Of a stretch of 64,000 nucleotides of DNA, positions 5,973 to 15,536 are shown in pieces. The notes below the pieces were generated by a model that saw only the letters and a program-made list of their open reading frames with translations, searched no databases and was not told where the DNA came from. Both the position numbers and the translations under genes were made by a program. Positions within the stretch are counted from its first letter, which is position 1, and each line of letters starts with the position of its first letter. Source of the DNA: Akkermansiaceae bacterium (GTDB lineage Bacteria; Verrucomicrobiota; Verrucomicrobiia; Verrucomicrobiales; Akkermansiaceae); contig CAIVSK010000088.1 of assembly GCA_903908495.1 (NCBI GenBank), positions 1 to 64,000 on the forward strand, written 5' to 3'.

Positions 5973-8690
5973 ATGCAACTCGTCTTTCGCGTTAATTACC
6001 GCACGGTGCCCGGCCAGTCGCTGTGGCTCAAGTTCGCGGCCCTGTTCACCGCCAGCGGCGTGCGCGTCGAACAGGTGCTGCCACTGCGCTGGCTCAACCC
6101 GCAGCAATGGGAAGGCAGCGTGGAATTGGAGGGAACCGGTCCCTTGCGCTTGTCCTATCACTATCAGCTGCGCCAGGAAAGCAACGGCTTGCAGTTGGAC
6201 GAGTGGTTGGCGCCACGGATCGTCGAGGTGGATCCCGCGGCGCGGGATTGCGTGGTGCTGGCGGACACCTGGTGTTCGGCAGGCACTCCCGACCATGCTT
6301 TGGAAACCAAGCCGTTCGCGGTGTTGTTGCCCAAACGCGGTCCGTTCGGGCCGCCCGCGGCCACCGCCGTTGCGGCCAACCACGAGTTTATGTTGCGGAT
6401 GGCGGCGGTGCCGCCGGGGCAGGCGCCCTGTCTGTTGGGCAGCGTGCGCGAGCTCGGCGACTGGGATGGCCAGCGGGCGCTGCCGCTGGAGGAAATTGCC
6501 GCCAACGTCTGGCGGGTGGCGCTGAGCCTGCCCGCGGCCGGCCACATCGAATACAAGTATGGACTGTGTGAGGCGGCGAGCGGGGACCTGCTCGCCATCG
6601 AGCAAGGCCCCAACCGGGTGCTTGCGAGCCTCCCCTGCGTGCCGCGGCAATGGACGCGGGTGAGCGACGAGGGCTTTGCCCGCAACCCCGATGCGTTGTT
6701 CCACGGTTGCGGGGTGGCGGTGCCCGTTTTCTCCCTGCGCAGCGCCCGCGGCCTCGGCGTTGGCGAGTTTGCCGACCTCGCCGCGTTGGCCGATTGGGCT
6801 GCTGCGACCGGGCTGCGGATGATTCAGATCCTGCCGGTCAATGATACCACCGCAGCCGGCGACTGGACAGATTCCTATCCGTATTCTGCCATCAGCGGGT
6901 TTGCCCTGCATCCGCTCTATCTGCGGATCGACGACCTGCCCTATCCGATGCCGGCGGAGTTTGCAGCGCAGGGCACCGCTGCGCGCCAACGCCTCAATCC
7001 GCTGCCGACGGTGGATTATGAGGAGGTGATGCGGGTCAAGCGCAACCTCACCCGCCAGATCTATCAGCACCATCAGGCCGCCCTGATGGCCGATGCTGGC
7101 ATTCACAAGTTCATTCAGGTCAATCGCGAGTGGTTGTTGCCCTACGCGGTGTTCTGCCTGTTGCGCGAGCGCTTCCAGACGGCCGACTTCACCTGCTGGG
7201 GCGAGTGGTCGAGCTACGACCGGGAGCGGGTGGATGGGCTGGCCAGCACGTCTGCCGCGAGCTGGCCGGAGGTTTTCTATCACATCTGGCTGCAATACGA
7301 ACTCGACCGCCAGTTGGCCGCCGCAGTGGGCCACATGCATCTACGCGGCATCGTCCTCAAGGGGGATTTGCCCATCGGTATCGACCGCCATTCCGTCGAG
7401 GCCTGGTCGTTGCCGCAGCTGTTCAAGATGTCCGCGCAGGCCGGCGCGCCGCCCGACGCCTTCGCCGTCAAGGGCCAGAACTGGGGGTTTCCGACCTATG
7501 ACTGGGACGCGATGCGGCGCGACGGCTATGCCTGGTGGCGCGCGCGTTTTGCCCATTTGGGCCGCTATTTCGATGCCTATCGAATCGACCACATCCTGGG
7601 GTTTTTCCGTATTTGGCAGATTCCGTTGGACCAAGTGGAAGGGATCATGGGGTGGTTTGAGCCGGCCCTTCCGGTGACCCTTGCCGAGTTGCACTCCCGC
7701 GGCATCCCGTTTGATTTCTGCCGTTTTTGCCGGCCCTACCTGCGCGAGCACTCGTTGGCCCAGCGCTTCGGCGAGGACGTCGGGTTTGTTAAAGACCAAT
7801 TCCTTGAGCCTTGCGGATATGACTATTGGAAGTTGCGCGATGAGGTGTCCACCCAGCGGCGGATTGTGGAGCATTTCGGCCCGGCGACGGAGCCCGGCGC
7901 TCCGGAGTGGGAGCGATTCGCACGGATCCGCGACGCCCTGTTGGATTGCGTGAGCGAAGTGCTGTTGTTCGAGGTGGCGGGCAGCGCCGCGAGCCTGTTC
8001 CACCCGCGTTGCCAGATGCGGACGACGCGTTCCTATCAGGAGTTGGACGACGACGTGAAGTGGCGTCTCGATGAGTTGTATGATGACTACTTTCACCGGC
8101 GGCAGGAGGATTTCTGGCAGGCTTGCGGCTATGAGAAGCTGCCGGTGATGCGGCAGGCCAGCAGCATGCTGTTATGCGGCGAGGATCTCGGCATGGTGCC
8201 GGCCTGCGTGCCCGGGGTGATGGCCGAGCTTGGCTTCCTCTCGCTCGAGATCCAGCGCATGCCCAAAACCCGCTACTCCGACTTTTCCCATCCGGCGGAC
8301 GCGCCCTATCTGAGTGTCGTCAGCCCGTCCACCCATGACATGCCCACGCTGCGCGAATGGTGGCGCGAGGACGGCAAACTCACCGGTCATTTCGCGTGGA
8401 GCATGTTGGGCGTGGATTTCCCCTCGCTCAACTTGTCCGGCGAGACCGCCGCGCGCATCATCGCGCTGCACCTCCACTCGCCGGCCATGTGGGCGCTCGT
8501 CCCGCTGCAGGACTTGCTGGCGATGGACGAATCCATCCGCCATCCCGAGCCCGCCGCCGAGCGCATCAACGTGCCCGCCATCATGCCCCATTACTGGCGC
8601 TACCGGATGTTGCTCGACTTGGAGCAACTCGCCGCCGCCGGGGAATTCAATCTGCGCCTGCGCGACATGGTCAGCGCAGCCCGACGCTGA
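5973..8690 (+). CDS. malQ: 4-alpha-glucanotransferase, DPE2-type (two CBM20-like domains + GH77)
   Basis: This GH77 enzyme transfers glucosyl or glucan units between alpha-1,4-glucans. At 905 residues it is much longer than E. coli MalQ (about 690). Two N-terminal CBM20-like starch-binding modules are visible (about residues 1-115 and 125-225; the second has PCLLGSVRELGDWDG and HIEYKYGL). The GH77 barrel follows, with nucleophile D539 in YRIDHILGFFRIW, acid/base E737 in LLCGEDLG and D789 in SPSTHDMPTL. The spacing between nucleophile and acid/base (about 198 residues) shows a large insertion, as in plant DPE2, which acts on maltose and heteroglycan. ATG 5973 was chosen because upstream in-frame sequence overlaps trpD. 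Confidence 0.93.
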   Translation: MQLVFRVNYRTVPGQSLWLKFAALFTASGVRVEQVLPLRWLNPQQWEGSVELEGTGPLRLSYHYQLRQESNGLQLDEWLAPRIVEVDPAARDCVVLADTWCSAGTPDHALETKPFAVLLPKRGPFGPPAATAVAANHEFMLRMAAVPPGQAPCLLGSVRELGDWDGQRALPLEEIAANVWRVALSLPAAGHIEYKYGLCEAASGDLLAIEQGPNRVLASLPCVPRQWTRVSDEGFARNPDALFHGCGVAVPVFSLRSARGLGVGEFADLAALADWAAATGLRMIQILPVNDTTAAGDWTDSYPYSAISGFALHPLYLRIDDLPYPMPAEFAAQGTAARQRLNPLPTVDYEEVMRVKRNLTRQIYQHHQAALMADAGIHKFIQVNREWLLPYAVFCLLRERFQTADFTCWGEWSSYDRERVDGLASTSAASWPEVFYHIWLQYELDRQLAAAVGHMHLRGIVLKGDLPIGIDRHSVEAWSLPQLFKMSAQAGAPPDAFAVKGQNWGFPTYDWDAMRRDGYAWWRARFAHLGRYFDAYRIDHILGFFRIWQIPLDQVEGIMGWFEPALPVTLAELHSRGIPFDFCRFCRPYLREHSLAQRFGEDVGFVKDQFLEPCGYDYWKLRDEVSTQRRIVEHFGPATEPGAPEWERFARIRDALLDCVSEVLLFEVAGSAASLFHPRCQMRTTRSYQELDDDVKWRLDELYDDYFHRRQEDFWQACGYEKLPVMRQASSMLLCGEDLGMVPACVPGVMAELGFLSLEIQRMPKTRYSDFSHPADAPYLSVVSPSTHDMPTLREWWREDGKLTGHFAWSMLGVDFPSLNLSGETAARIIALHLHSPAMWALVPLQDLLAMDESIRHPEPAAERINVPAIMPHYWRYRMLLDLEQLAAAGEFNLRLRDMVSAARR

Positions 8691-8735
8691 CGGGATTTGC
8701 TTGCGGGGCGGGAGGGATTGGCGCACATATTGGCT

Positions 8736-10943
8736 GTGAGAATTTTCCGGACACTGTGGCTGGCCATTCCGCTGGCATTTGGCCTTGGCTCGTGCGGGCG
8801 GAAGGCTGGCGATGCGGCGGCGGATGGCAGCGCAGCCACTGCGGTGCCGCAGTTGGCAAAGTCAGCCGATTGCAGCACCTGCCACCAGAACCTGGATAAG
8901 GCGTGGCGGGGCTCAATGCATGCCTTGGCGCATCGCAAGGTGGGCACGCTCGAGGATTCGTGGGCGTTCCGGGCCAAGCCGTTGGAGTTGGGCAAGGTGC
9001 GCTGGGAGTTTTCCGGCGGCGAGAGCGCGCCGCGCATCGCCTGGCAGGATAGTGCCTCGCAGGTGCCGCCCATCGCTCAGTCGCCGCAGATGGCCATCGG
9101 CTACCGGCCGCTGGTCCAATATGTGCTGGATTTCGGCAATGGCCGCTACCAGGTGCCCGACGCGTCGTGGGATCCGGTCAAGCAGGAATGGTTCAGCATG
9201 TTTGGCAGCGACCAGCGCCAACCGCAGGAATGGGGGCACTGGACCCAGCGCGGAATGAACTGGAACAGCCAGTGCGCCTACTGCCACTTCACCCGCTACC
9301 GCAAGAACTATCAGCCGGAGACGGATGGCTATGCCACCCGGTGGCTCGAACCAGGCGTCGGCTGCGCCCAGTGCCACGGCCCGTCGCGGACCACCCGCGC
9401 GGCTAACGAATGCATCATCGACACCAAGAAAAAGTACACCCCACAGCAGTGGATGCACGCCTGTGCCACCTGCCACAGCCGGCGCGAGGAATTTGATGAG
9501 AATTTCCAAATTGGCGACAATTTTTTCGACCACTACAATCTGGCGTTGCCGAGCCAGCCGGGTCTCTATCATCCTGACGGCCAGCAGATCGACGAGGATT
9601 ACAACTTCACGTCGCTGCTGCTTTCGCGGATGGGTCACAAGGGGATTTCCTGCATTGATTGCCACGATTCCCACGCCGCCACGCCGAAAGGTGGCAAGCC
9701 GGCGGTGGACACCAACCTGCTGTGCATGCAATGCCACGCCACCGGCCTGCGCGGCGCCATCGTCATCGATCAGTGGGCGCATTCGTTCCACAAGCCCGGC
9801 ACCGCCGGCAGTCGCTGCGTGGACTGCCACATGCCGAAAACCACCTACATGGGCCGCGACGCACGCAGCGACCACCGCTTTCCCAGCCCGGACCCCACAC
9901 TAACGAAAGAGTTGGGCACGCCCAACGCCTGCAACAATTGCCACGCCGACAAGGGCCTGGACTGGCAGATCGAGTGGACTAACAAATGGTACGGGCCGAC
10001 GAAAAAGCCGCTGGTGCGGGAACGCACGCGGGCGGTGGCGGCGGCCTTTGCCGGCACGCCGGCGGCCGTGGACAAGTTGTTTGCGGCGTTTGACGTTGAG
10101 GAAATCGCCGCCTGGCAGGCGACCCTGCTGCGCCTGATGGAACCGTGGTCCGGGGACTCGCGCGTCATCCAGCGGGCCGAACTCGCTGCAGTGCATCCCG
10201 ATCCGCTGCTGCGCGGGGCCGCCGCCTTCCTGCTCGCCCGGGTGCCCGCCAACGGGACGAAGTGGCAGCAGTTGGCCAAGGATCCTGTTAGGTCAGTGCG
10301 TCTCGAAGCCGGTTGGGGTGCGGTCGAGCGCCTGCCGAAGGACGCCGCCCTGTTGTTGGATATGGAAAAAGTGGCGCGGCATCAGGGGGACCAACCTGTC
10401 GGCCAGATGCGCTTGGCGCATTTGGCCACCCGTCGTGGCGACGCGGCGGCGGCGGAGGGGCACATGCGCAAGGCGGCGGACTGGGACCAAGGCTCGGCGG
10501 TGCCGCGGCGGGATCTGGCGGTCTATCTGGCGGGAATCGGCCGGACCCGCGAGGCGCTGCCGGTGCTGGAGGCGGCGGCGAAAATCGCGCCGAAGGACCC
10601 GGAGCTTCCCTATTTGAGCGCGTTGGCGCTGGCGGAAACCGGCGACCAGGCGGGCACCGAGGCGAAATTGCGCGAGGCAATCCGGCTCAACCCGCGCTTT
10701 GCCCGCGCTTACTACAACCTCGGGCTGTTATTGTCCGGCCAAGGCCACGACCAGGCGGCCATCATTTCCTTGCGCAATGCCGCGACGCTGGGACCCGATG
10801 ACCCGGAGTCGTCGTATGCTCTGGCCACCATCTATCTGCGCCTCGGCCAAACCGCCGCCGCCGCCACCGCCGCCCGCGAAGCGCTCCAGCGCAACCCGGC
10901 CCATCAGGGGGCGGCTGCGCTGTTGCGGTCTGTTGGACAGTGA
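8736..10943 (+). CDS. Octaheme c-type cytochrome lipoprotein with TPR repeats
   Basis: A GTG start at 8736 gives a lipoprotein signal with lipobox LGSC (about residue 20), so the mature protein should be lipid-anchored outside the inner membrane. Eight CxxCH heme motifs follow in order: CSTCH, CAYCH, CAQCH, CATCH, CIDCH, CMQCH, CVDCH and CNNCH, the last near residue 405. The C-terminal 300 residues are alpha-helical, first HEAT-like, then at least three TPR units (for example ARAYYNLGLLLSGQGHDQAAI). This layout occurs in multiheme cytochromes of uncertain substrate in PVC bacteria and Acidobacteria. It is probably an electron-transfer protein; no partner oxidoreductase is adjacent. Confidence 0.88.
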   Translation: MRIFRTLWLAIPLAFGLGSCGRKAGDAAADGSAATAVPQLAKSADCSTCHQNLDKAWRGSMHALAHRKVGTLEDSWAFRAKPLELGKVRWEFSGGESAPRIAWQDSASQVPPIAQSPQMAIGYRPLVQYVLDFGNGRYQVPDASWDPVKQEWFSMFGSDQRQPQEWGHWTQRGMNWNSQCAYCHFTRYRKNYQPETDGYATRWLEPGVGCAQCHGPSRTTRAANECIIDTKKKYTPQQWMHACATCHSRREEFDENFQIGDNFFDHYNLALPSQPGLYHPDGQQIDEDYNFTSLLLSRMGHKGISCIDCHDSHAATPKGGKPAVDTNLLCMQCHATGLRGAIVIDQWAHSFHKPGTAGSRCVDCHMPKTTYMGRDARSDHRFPSPDPTLTKELGTPNACNNCHADKGLDWQIEWTNKWYGPTKKPLVRERTRAVAAAFAGTPAAVDKLFAAFDVEEIAAWQATLLRLMEPWSGDSRVIQRAELAAVHPDPLLRGAAAFLLARVPANGTKWQQLAKDPVRSVRLEAGWGAVERLPKDAALLLDMEKVARHQGDQPVGQMRLAHLATRRGDAAAAEGHMRKAADWDQGSAVPRRDLAVYLAGIGRTREALPVLEAAAKIAPKDPELPYLSALALAETGDQAGTEAKLREAIRLNPRFARAYYNLGLLLSGQGHDQAAIISLRNAATLGPDDPESSYALATIYLRLGQTAAAATAAREALQRNPAHQGAAALLRSVGQ

Positions 10944-11020
10944 GCAGGGGTGAGGCGTCGGCGGGTTGCCCTGGATGGGCATGAATCCGCGCCGAGCTGC
11001 CTGCAGGCACCGGCGGGCGG

Positions 11021-11455
11021 TCAGGATGCGAGCGGGTTCCAGACTCTATCGAAGCCAAAACCTTGGAAGTGTTTGGCGTTGGCGGTGGCGAAGTGAGTGA
11101 CGCGGAAGTGCCTGAGCGTCACCGCGAGGCGGATGTCGTAGATCCGGCGCGCCGCGGCGCTGGTGCCAGCGTGATGCCACACTTCGTCCATGAGGCCAGC
11201 ACCCGGGTAGTCGAGGCACAGCCAAGCGGGGTTGTGGCGCAGGTTGTCAATTTTTCGGACGGCTTCTTTTGCGCCGAGAGGCTTGGTGCAGATGAGAGGA
11301 TTGCGCAGGAGGGTATAGACCTCCATCAAGACGAGTTCGCAAAGGGCAAAGTCCGGGTCGCCGACTTTGGATTCTAGAAACGCGCGGGCAGACGGGTGGT
11401 CAGCGTGGGATGCTTCCAGCGCGGGGAAAAGGATGTTGGTGTCGCAGACAGTCAT
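11021..11455 (-). CDS. PIN-domain ribonuclease toxin (VapC-like)
   Basis: This 144-residue PIN-domain protein begins MTVCDTNILFPALEAS, the DTN being the first acidic active-site motif. A conserved E follows in LMEVYTLLRN, and acidic D residues in YDIRLAVTLRHFRVTHFATAN near the C-terminus complete the usual quartet. VapC-type toxins are Mg2+-dependent ribonucleases held inactive by the adjacent antitoxin. It follows the RHH-type antitoxin gene by 18 bp on the same strand and runs convergent to the cytochrome gene. Confidence 0.87.
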   Translation of the reverse strand: MTVCDTNILFPALEASHADHPSARAFLESKVGDPDFALCELVLMEVYTLLRNPLICTKPLGAKEAVRKIDNLRHNPAWLCLDYPGAGLMDEVWHHAGTSAAARRIYDIRLAVTLRHFRVTHFATANAKHFQGFGFDRVWNPLAS

Positions 11456-11473
11456 GGGCCCGTGGGGTGATGG

Positions 11474-11746
11474 CTATTCGTGGGAAAGCATGACGGCGGC
11501 ACCCGCACCGAGGTTGGTGTGTTCCCGCCAATTGGGGTCGGTGAATGGGTCGATCCGAAGCTGGGTATTGGCGGGTGGATCCAGTGTCCAAGAGGCGGCG
11601 CTGCCAGTGGCGGCGAGCGGCCGGGTGGCGAGGAGAAGTTCAGCACCGCGGCGTAGCGTTTCCGCCAGAGACCATTCTTGCTGGGCGGCGAGCTGTTTGA
11701 TGCGGCCATAGAGATCGTCGGGGACTTGAAGTTGTGTCTTGATCAT
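11474..11746 (-). CDS. Ribbon-helix-helix antitoxin partner of the PIN toxin
   Basis: The 90-residue protein starts MIKTQLQVPDDLYGRIKQLA and continues WSLAETLRRGAELLL. This strand-helix-helix pattern is typical of MetJ/Arc-type DNA-binding antitoxins. The C-terminal half (ASWTLDPPANTQLRIDPF) probably wraps the toxin. ATG 11746 is preferred over upstream starts because it begins at the beta strand of the RHH fold. By analogy it should autoregulate the pair. Confidence 0.82.
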   Translation of the reverse strand: MIKTQLQVPDDLYGRIKQLAAQQEWSLAETLRRGAELLLATRPLAATGSAASWTLDPPANTQLRIDPFTDPNWREHTNLGAGAAVMLSHE

Positions 11747-11893
11747 GAGTGGAATTGGTGGCGCCATCAAAGTAATGGAGGCGGGGCGGAGTGTCAATGG
11801 CACCAGTGCCCGAACCTTCGGTGGCTGGCCAATCCGGGGAATGTTGGCACTTGGGGCTTGGCAGGCAGCGGCAAGTCCGGCACGCTCAGCCGC

Positions 11894-12208
11894 ATGTCAG
11901 AGACGGAAGTATCGGTCATCTTGATCCTGCTCGCGGTGTGCGTGGGGTTGTTGTTAGTGCTGGTGGGGCTGGCGGTCCGTGGCGGGCATCGTCTGCAGCA
12001 CATCGAGCGCTTGCTCAAGCCGCGCCAAACCGCCCGCGAGGCCGCCCGCGAGTCGGCGGTGGCGGTGGCCGGGAGTGCAGCGTCGCAGGGGGAGTTTGAG
12101 ACATTTTTAGCCGAAGATCCGGCGCGGCGGCAGCTCAGCAAGCAGGAGCAATTTGGTGCCTATCGCCGCTGGCGTCAGGACAAGGGCTTGAATTGGTCGA
12201 AGTCGTGA
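11894..12208 (+). CDS. Small single-pass membrane protein of unknown function
   Basis: This 104-residue protein has one membrane helix at about residues 6-29 (VSVILILLAVCVGLLLVLVG) and a charged cytoplasmic tail. The tail ends with FETFLAEDPARRQLSKQEQFGAYRRWRQDKGLNW, an unusual aromatic/basic C-terminal block that looks conserved rather than random. It is divergent from the antitoxin gene and ends 4 bp before the convergent EamA transporter stop. The family was not recognised. Confidence 0.6.
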   Translation: MSETEVSVILILLAVCVGLLLVLVGLAVRGGHRLQHIERLLKPRQTAREAARESAVAVAGSAASQGEFETFLAEDPARRQLSKQEQFGAYRRWRQDKGLNWSKS

Positions 12209-12212
12209 GGGA

Positions 12213-13103
12213 TTAGGCCAGCAGGATCACCCCGGTGATGATGCCGACGACGCAGGCACCCTTGGCGAGGCGGTTTTTTTCCCGGAAGAGGAAAATGCCC
12301 AGCAAGAATGCGACGACCACCGAGGCGCGGCGCACCGGCGAAATCAACGAAATCAGCGCGCCGGGTTGCGCGATGGCGGTGAAGTAAAGGATGTCCGCTC
12401 CTAACAGCGTGATCCCGATCGTCGGAATCGCCCAGTGCCAGTGAAACGCGTGGCGGTGGCCCAGGCGCCGCCACAGCGCCAGAGGCGGCACCAGGATGAG
12501 GCTGGTGTAGATGGTGAACCAGGCCTGCACCTGGGTGGGGCTGAGGTGGGCGGCTTGCAGTAGGTATTTATCGTAGAGGGTGGACGCCGCGCCAAGCAGG
12601 GTGGCCCCGATCATGAAAAACACCGCCGGATTGCGGTGGAAATGGATGCCCTCGCGGCGGCCGACAAACGAGAACGCGAAGAACGACGCGAGGATGACGG
12701 CCACACCCAGCCATTGCTTCGGACTCGGGGACTCGTGAAACAGCAGCACCGCAAAAGTGATCGTCCACACCGGCCCGGTCGCCCGGATCGGCGCGGCGAT
12801 CGATAGCGGCAGCGACTTGATGCCGTAGTAGCCGCACAGCCACGAGGCCCCGACGAGCACCGCTTTGGCAAACAGCAAGCCGTGGCTGCCGGCCGAAATG
12901 CCGGTGACGTGGAGGAATCCGGCCGGCAGCGAGTCCGGTGCCACCGCCGACCACAGCACAAACGGCAGCCACACCAGCGCCCCGGCAGCGACGCTGCCGA
13001 ACAACACCGGCAGCACCGCATTGTCGTGCAGCGCGAGTTTCTTGAAATAGTCGTAAAACCCCAGCAGAAACGCGGAGGCGATGGTCAGAATCAGCCAGGA
13101 CAC
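12213..13103 (-). CDS. EamA/DMT-family transporter
   Basis: The 296-residue protein has about ten hydrophobic segments arranged as two EamA-like halves. The second half begins near FMIGATLLGAASTLYDKYLL, and the first ends with APIRATGPVWTITFAVLLFHE, which resembles the typical EamA loop. DMT-superfamily exporters move metabolites or drugs across the inner membrane; the substrate is not predictable. It lies 48 bp downstream of pheT on the same strand and may be read through from that operon. Confidence 0.82.
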   Translation of the reverse strand: MSWLILTIASAFLLGFYDYFKKLALHDNAVLPVLFGSVAAGALVWLPFVLWSAVAPDSLPAGFLHVTGISAGSHGLLFAKAVLVGASWLCGYYGIKSLPLSIAAPIRATGPVWTITFAVLLFHESPSPKQWLGVAVILASFFAFSFVGRREGIHFHRNPAVFFMIGATLLGAASTLYDKYLLQAAHLSPTQVQAWFTIYTSLILVPPLALWRRLGHRHAFHWHWAIPTIGITLLGADILYFTAIAQPGALISLISPVRRASVVVAFLLGIFLFREKNRLAKGACVVGIITGVILLA

Positions 13104-13151
13104 GCAGCGTGCTTAGGCGTCTGGCGGGAAATGGGAAGAATTTTCCGCGGC

Positions 13152-15536
13152 TTAGCGGAGCTTGACGCCAAGTTGGCTGGTCAGGGCGGTGAGCAGGCGC
13201 TGGTGGGCGGCGTCGACCTCCTCGGACTTGAGGGTGCGCTCGGCGGCGCGGTAATGGAAGCGATAGGCGAGGGACTTGCGATCGGCCGCCAGCTTGACGC
13301 CGGCGGGATCGGTGAACACGTCGAAGCATTCATAGGCCACCAGCAAGGGTTCGGCCGCCTTGTCGATGACCGCCTCAAGCTGGGCGTTGGCGGTGGCCAG
13401 CGGCAACTCCATCGCGGCATCGCGCGACGAGCCGGGGAATTGCGGCAGATCCACCACGTGATTGATGCCGCCGAGCAGCTTGCGCAGTTTGGCCAAGTCC
13501 AGCTCGGCCACGTACACCGGCGCGGTGAAGTCGAGCTCGCGTTCGCGGGCGGGAGCGAGCCGGGCGAAAACCCCGACGATCTGGGCGTCCACCTTGATGT
13601 CGCAAGCGAGCACAAAGCCCGGCCGATCCTTGGGCGTGAAGCGGATCTCACGCCCGCCAAGCAGGCTCGAAAGGATGGCTTTGAGGTCGTACAGGTCGGC
13701 ATCGCGCGCGGGTTGCGCCCAACCGGACGGGCTGGTGGGGCCGGCCAGCAGGATCGCCAGCGAGTCACTTTCCTGGTCCTTCGCCTTGCCGCCGCCGGCA
13801 TTGCGGAACACCCGCCCCAATTCAAAAAACCGCAGCGATTTCACTTGCTGGCCGACGTTTCTGGCCGCCGAGGCGAGCAGGCCCGGCACCAGGCTCGGGC
13901 GCATCACCGCGTGATCCTCGCTGAGCGGCAACTTCACCCGGATGAGGTCGCCATCCAGCAGCGGCCGCGACAGCAACGCATCGCCCACCTGGTGGCCGGC
14001 GATGAGCTTGATGGTCTGGCATTCGTACAAGCCAAGCGCCGCCAAGCGCCGCCGCATCACCATGTCCGCATCGTAGGCGGCATCACTCGGGCTGGCCGGC
14101 ACAAAAGTGCCTGCCAAGCGCGACGGCACGTTGTCGAGTCCGTGGACGCGGGCGATTTCCTCCACCAGGTCGATGTGGCGCTGCAGGTCGGCGCGGAACG
14201 ACGGCACCTCCCAGGTGGCGTCCGCCAACTCGGTCAGGCCGAGCCGCGTCAGGATGGCAGCGGCGTCCCGCAGGCTGATCGAGCCGCCCATGAGTTGGTT
14301 GAGCTTGGCGGCATCGAGGGCGACCGGATGGGTCAGCACCGGAGCCTCGCCTGCCACCAGCGTGGTGGGCTCTGCCGTGCCGCCGGCGGTTTCCAAAATG
14401 AGTTTGACCGCCAGCGCCGAGGCGGTGAACACGCCCGCCGGATCCACCCCGCGCTCGAAGCGGTAGGACGAATCCGAGGACAACGCGGTGCGGCGCGACG
14501 TGCGGCGGATGCCCGCAGGGGTGAAATACGCCGATTCCAGCAATATATCGTGGGTTGCTGCGGTCACGCCGCTGTCGGCACCGCCCATCACGCCGCCGAG
14601 GGCGAGGGCGCGGCCGGAGCCATCGCCGATGACGAGGTCGCCGGTGGTTAGAACATGTTGGGTGGCGTCGAGGGCGAGAAACACCTCGTCCTGCGCGGCG
14701 TGGCGCACGACGATGCCGCCGCTGAGTTTGGCCGCATCGAAGGCATGCAGCGGCTGGCCGAGCTCGTGCAACACGTAGTTGGTGACGTCGACGATGTTGT
14801 TGATCGGCCGCTGGCCGATGGCTTCCAAGCGTTGCTTGAGCCAGGCCGGACTGTCCTTGACGGTGACGCCGGAAATGCGCACCGCGGTGTAGAGCGGGCA
14901 GGCGGCGGGGGCGTCGATGCGGATGGAAGAAGTGGGCGAGACGCCCACGCTCCTTGTTGGGATATCCAGCAGTTTGAGCGGGGTTTTGAGCAAGGTGGCC
15001 AGCTCGCGGGCCATGCCGCGGTGGCTGAGGAGGTCCGGGCGGTTGGGGGTGACCTCCAACTCGAGCAAGACATCGGAGTCGAACATCTCCTTGAGCGGCA
15101 TGCCGATCCGGGAATCCGGCGGCAGGATGAGCAAGCCGTCCTCGCCGGCCGGCAGGCCGAGTTCCGCGGCGGAGCACAGCATGCCGCGCGATTCCACCTT
15201 GCGCATCACCGTCTCACTGATGGTGAAACCACCGGGCAGCGCGGTGCCCGGCAACGCGCAGGGGACCTTGTCGCCCACCTTGTAGTTTTGCGCGCCGCAC
15301 ACAATCTGGCGCCAGCTGCCTTCGCCCGCGTCCACATGGGTGACCTTGAGGCGGTCGGCGTGCGGGTGTTGGACAGCCTCCATCACCTGCGCCACCACGA
15401 TTTTTTCCGAGGTGATGCCTTCGATGACGATGCCTTCAACCTCCACTCCGGCAAAGGTGAAAAGGTCGTCGATTTCCTTGATCGATTTGCCAGTCAGATC
15501 GAGGTGGGTGGCCAGCCAATTGAGGGAGATGTTCAT
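13152..15536 (-). CDS. pheT: Phenylalanine--tRNA ligase beta subunit
   Basis: This is the beta chain of the (alpha-beta)2 enzyme that charges tRNA-Phe; it holds the editing site and tRNA-binding domains. The 794-residue protein starts MNISLNWLATHLDL. It then shows the tRNA-binding OB domain (VVAQVMEAVQHPHADRLKV), the B3/B4 editing region (PNRPDLLSHRGMARELA), the B5 DNA-binding-like fold and a C-terminal anticodon-binding ferredoxin fold ending SQLGVKLR. An upstream in-frame extension runs through the repeat array and is not used. The ATG at 15536 directly follows the heptamer array separating it from the S23-like gene. Confidence 0.96.
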   Translation of the reverse strand: MNISLNWLATHLDLTGKSIKEIDDLFTFAGVEVEGIVIEGITSEKIVVAQVMEAVQHPHADRLKVTHVDAGEGSWRQIVCGAQNYKVGDKVPCALPGTALPGGFTISETVMRKVESRGMLCSAAELGLPAGEDGLLILPPDSRIGMPLKEMFDSDVLLELEVTPNRPDLLSHRGMARELATLLKTPLKLLDIPTRSVGVSPTSSIRIDAPAACPLYTAVRISGVTVKDSPAWLKQRLEAIGQRPINNIVDVTNYVLHELGQPLHAFDAAKLSGGIVVRHAAQDEVFLALDATQHVLTTGDLVIGDGSGRALALGGVMGGADSGVTAATHDILLESAYFTPAGIRRTSRRTALSSDSSYRFERGVDPAGVFTASALAVKLILETAGGTAEPTTLVAGEAPVLTHPVALDAAKLNQLMGGSISLRDAAAILTRLGLTELADATWEVPSFRADLQRHIDLVEEIARVHGLDNVPSRLAGTFVPASPSDAAYDADMVMRRRLAALGLYECQTIKLIAGHQVGDALLSRPLLDGDLIRVKLPLSEDHAVMRPSLVPGLLASAARNVGQQVKSLRFFELGRVFRNAGGGKAKDQESDSLAILLAGPTSPSGWAQPARDADLYDLKAILSSLLGGREIRFTPKDRPGFVLACDIKVDAQIVGVFARLAPARERELDFTAPVYVAELDLAKLRKLLGGINHVVDLPQFPGSSRDAAMELPLATANAQLEAVIDKAAEPLLVAYECFDVFTDPAGVKLAADRKSLAYRFHYRAAERTLKSEEVDAAHQRLLTALTSQLGVKLR

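Noticed and set aside
10998-11009. Palindrome TGCCTGCAGGCA between convergent genes as terminator or attachment site
   Set aside because: It is too short, has no T run, and no second copy was seen.
12882-14651. 589-residue plus-strand open frame
   Set aside because: It lies antisense to pheT and has the biased composition of a shadow frame.
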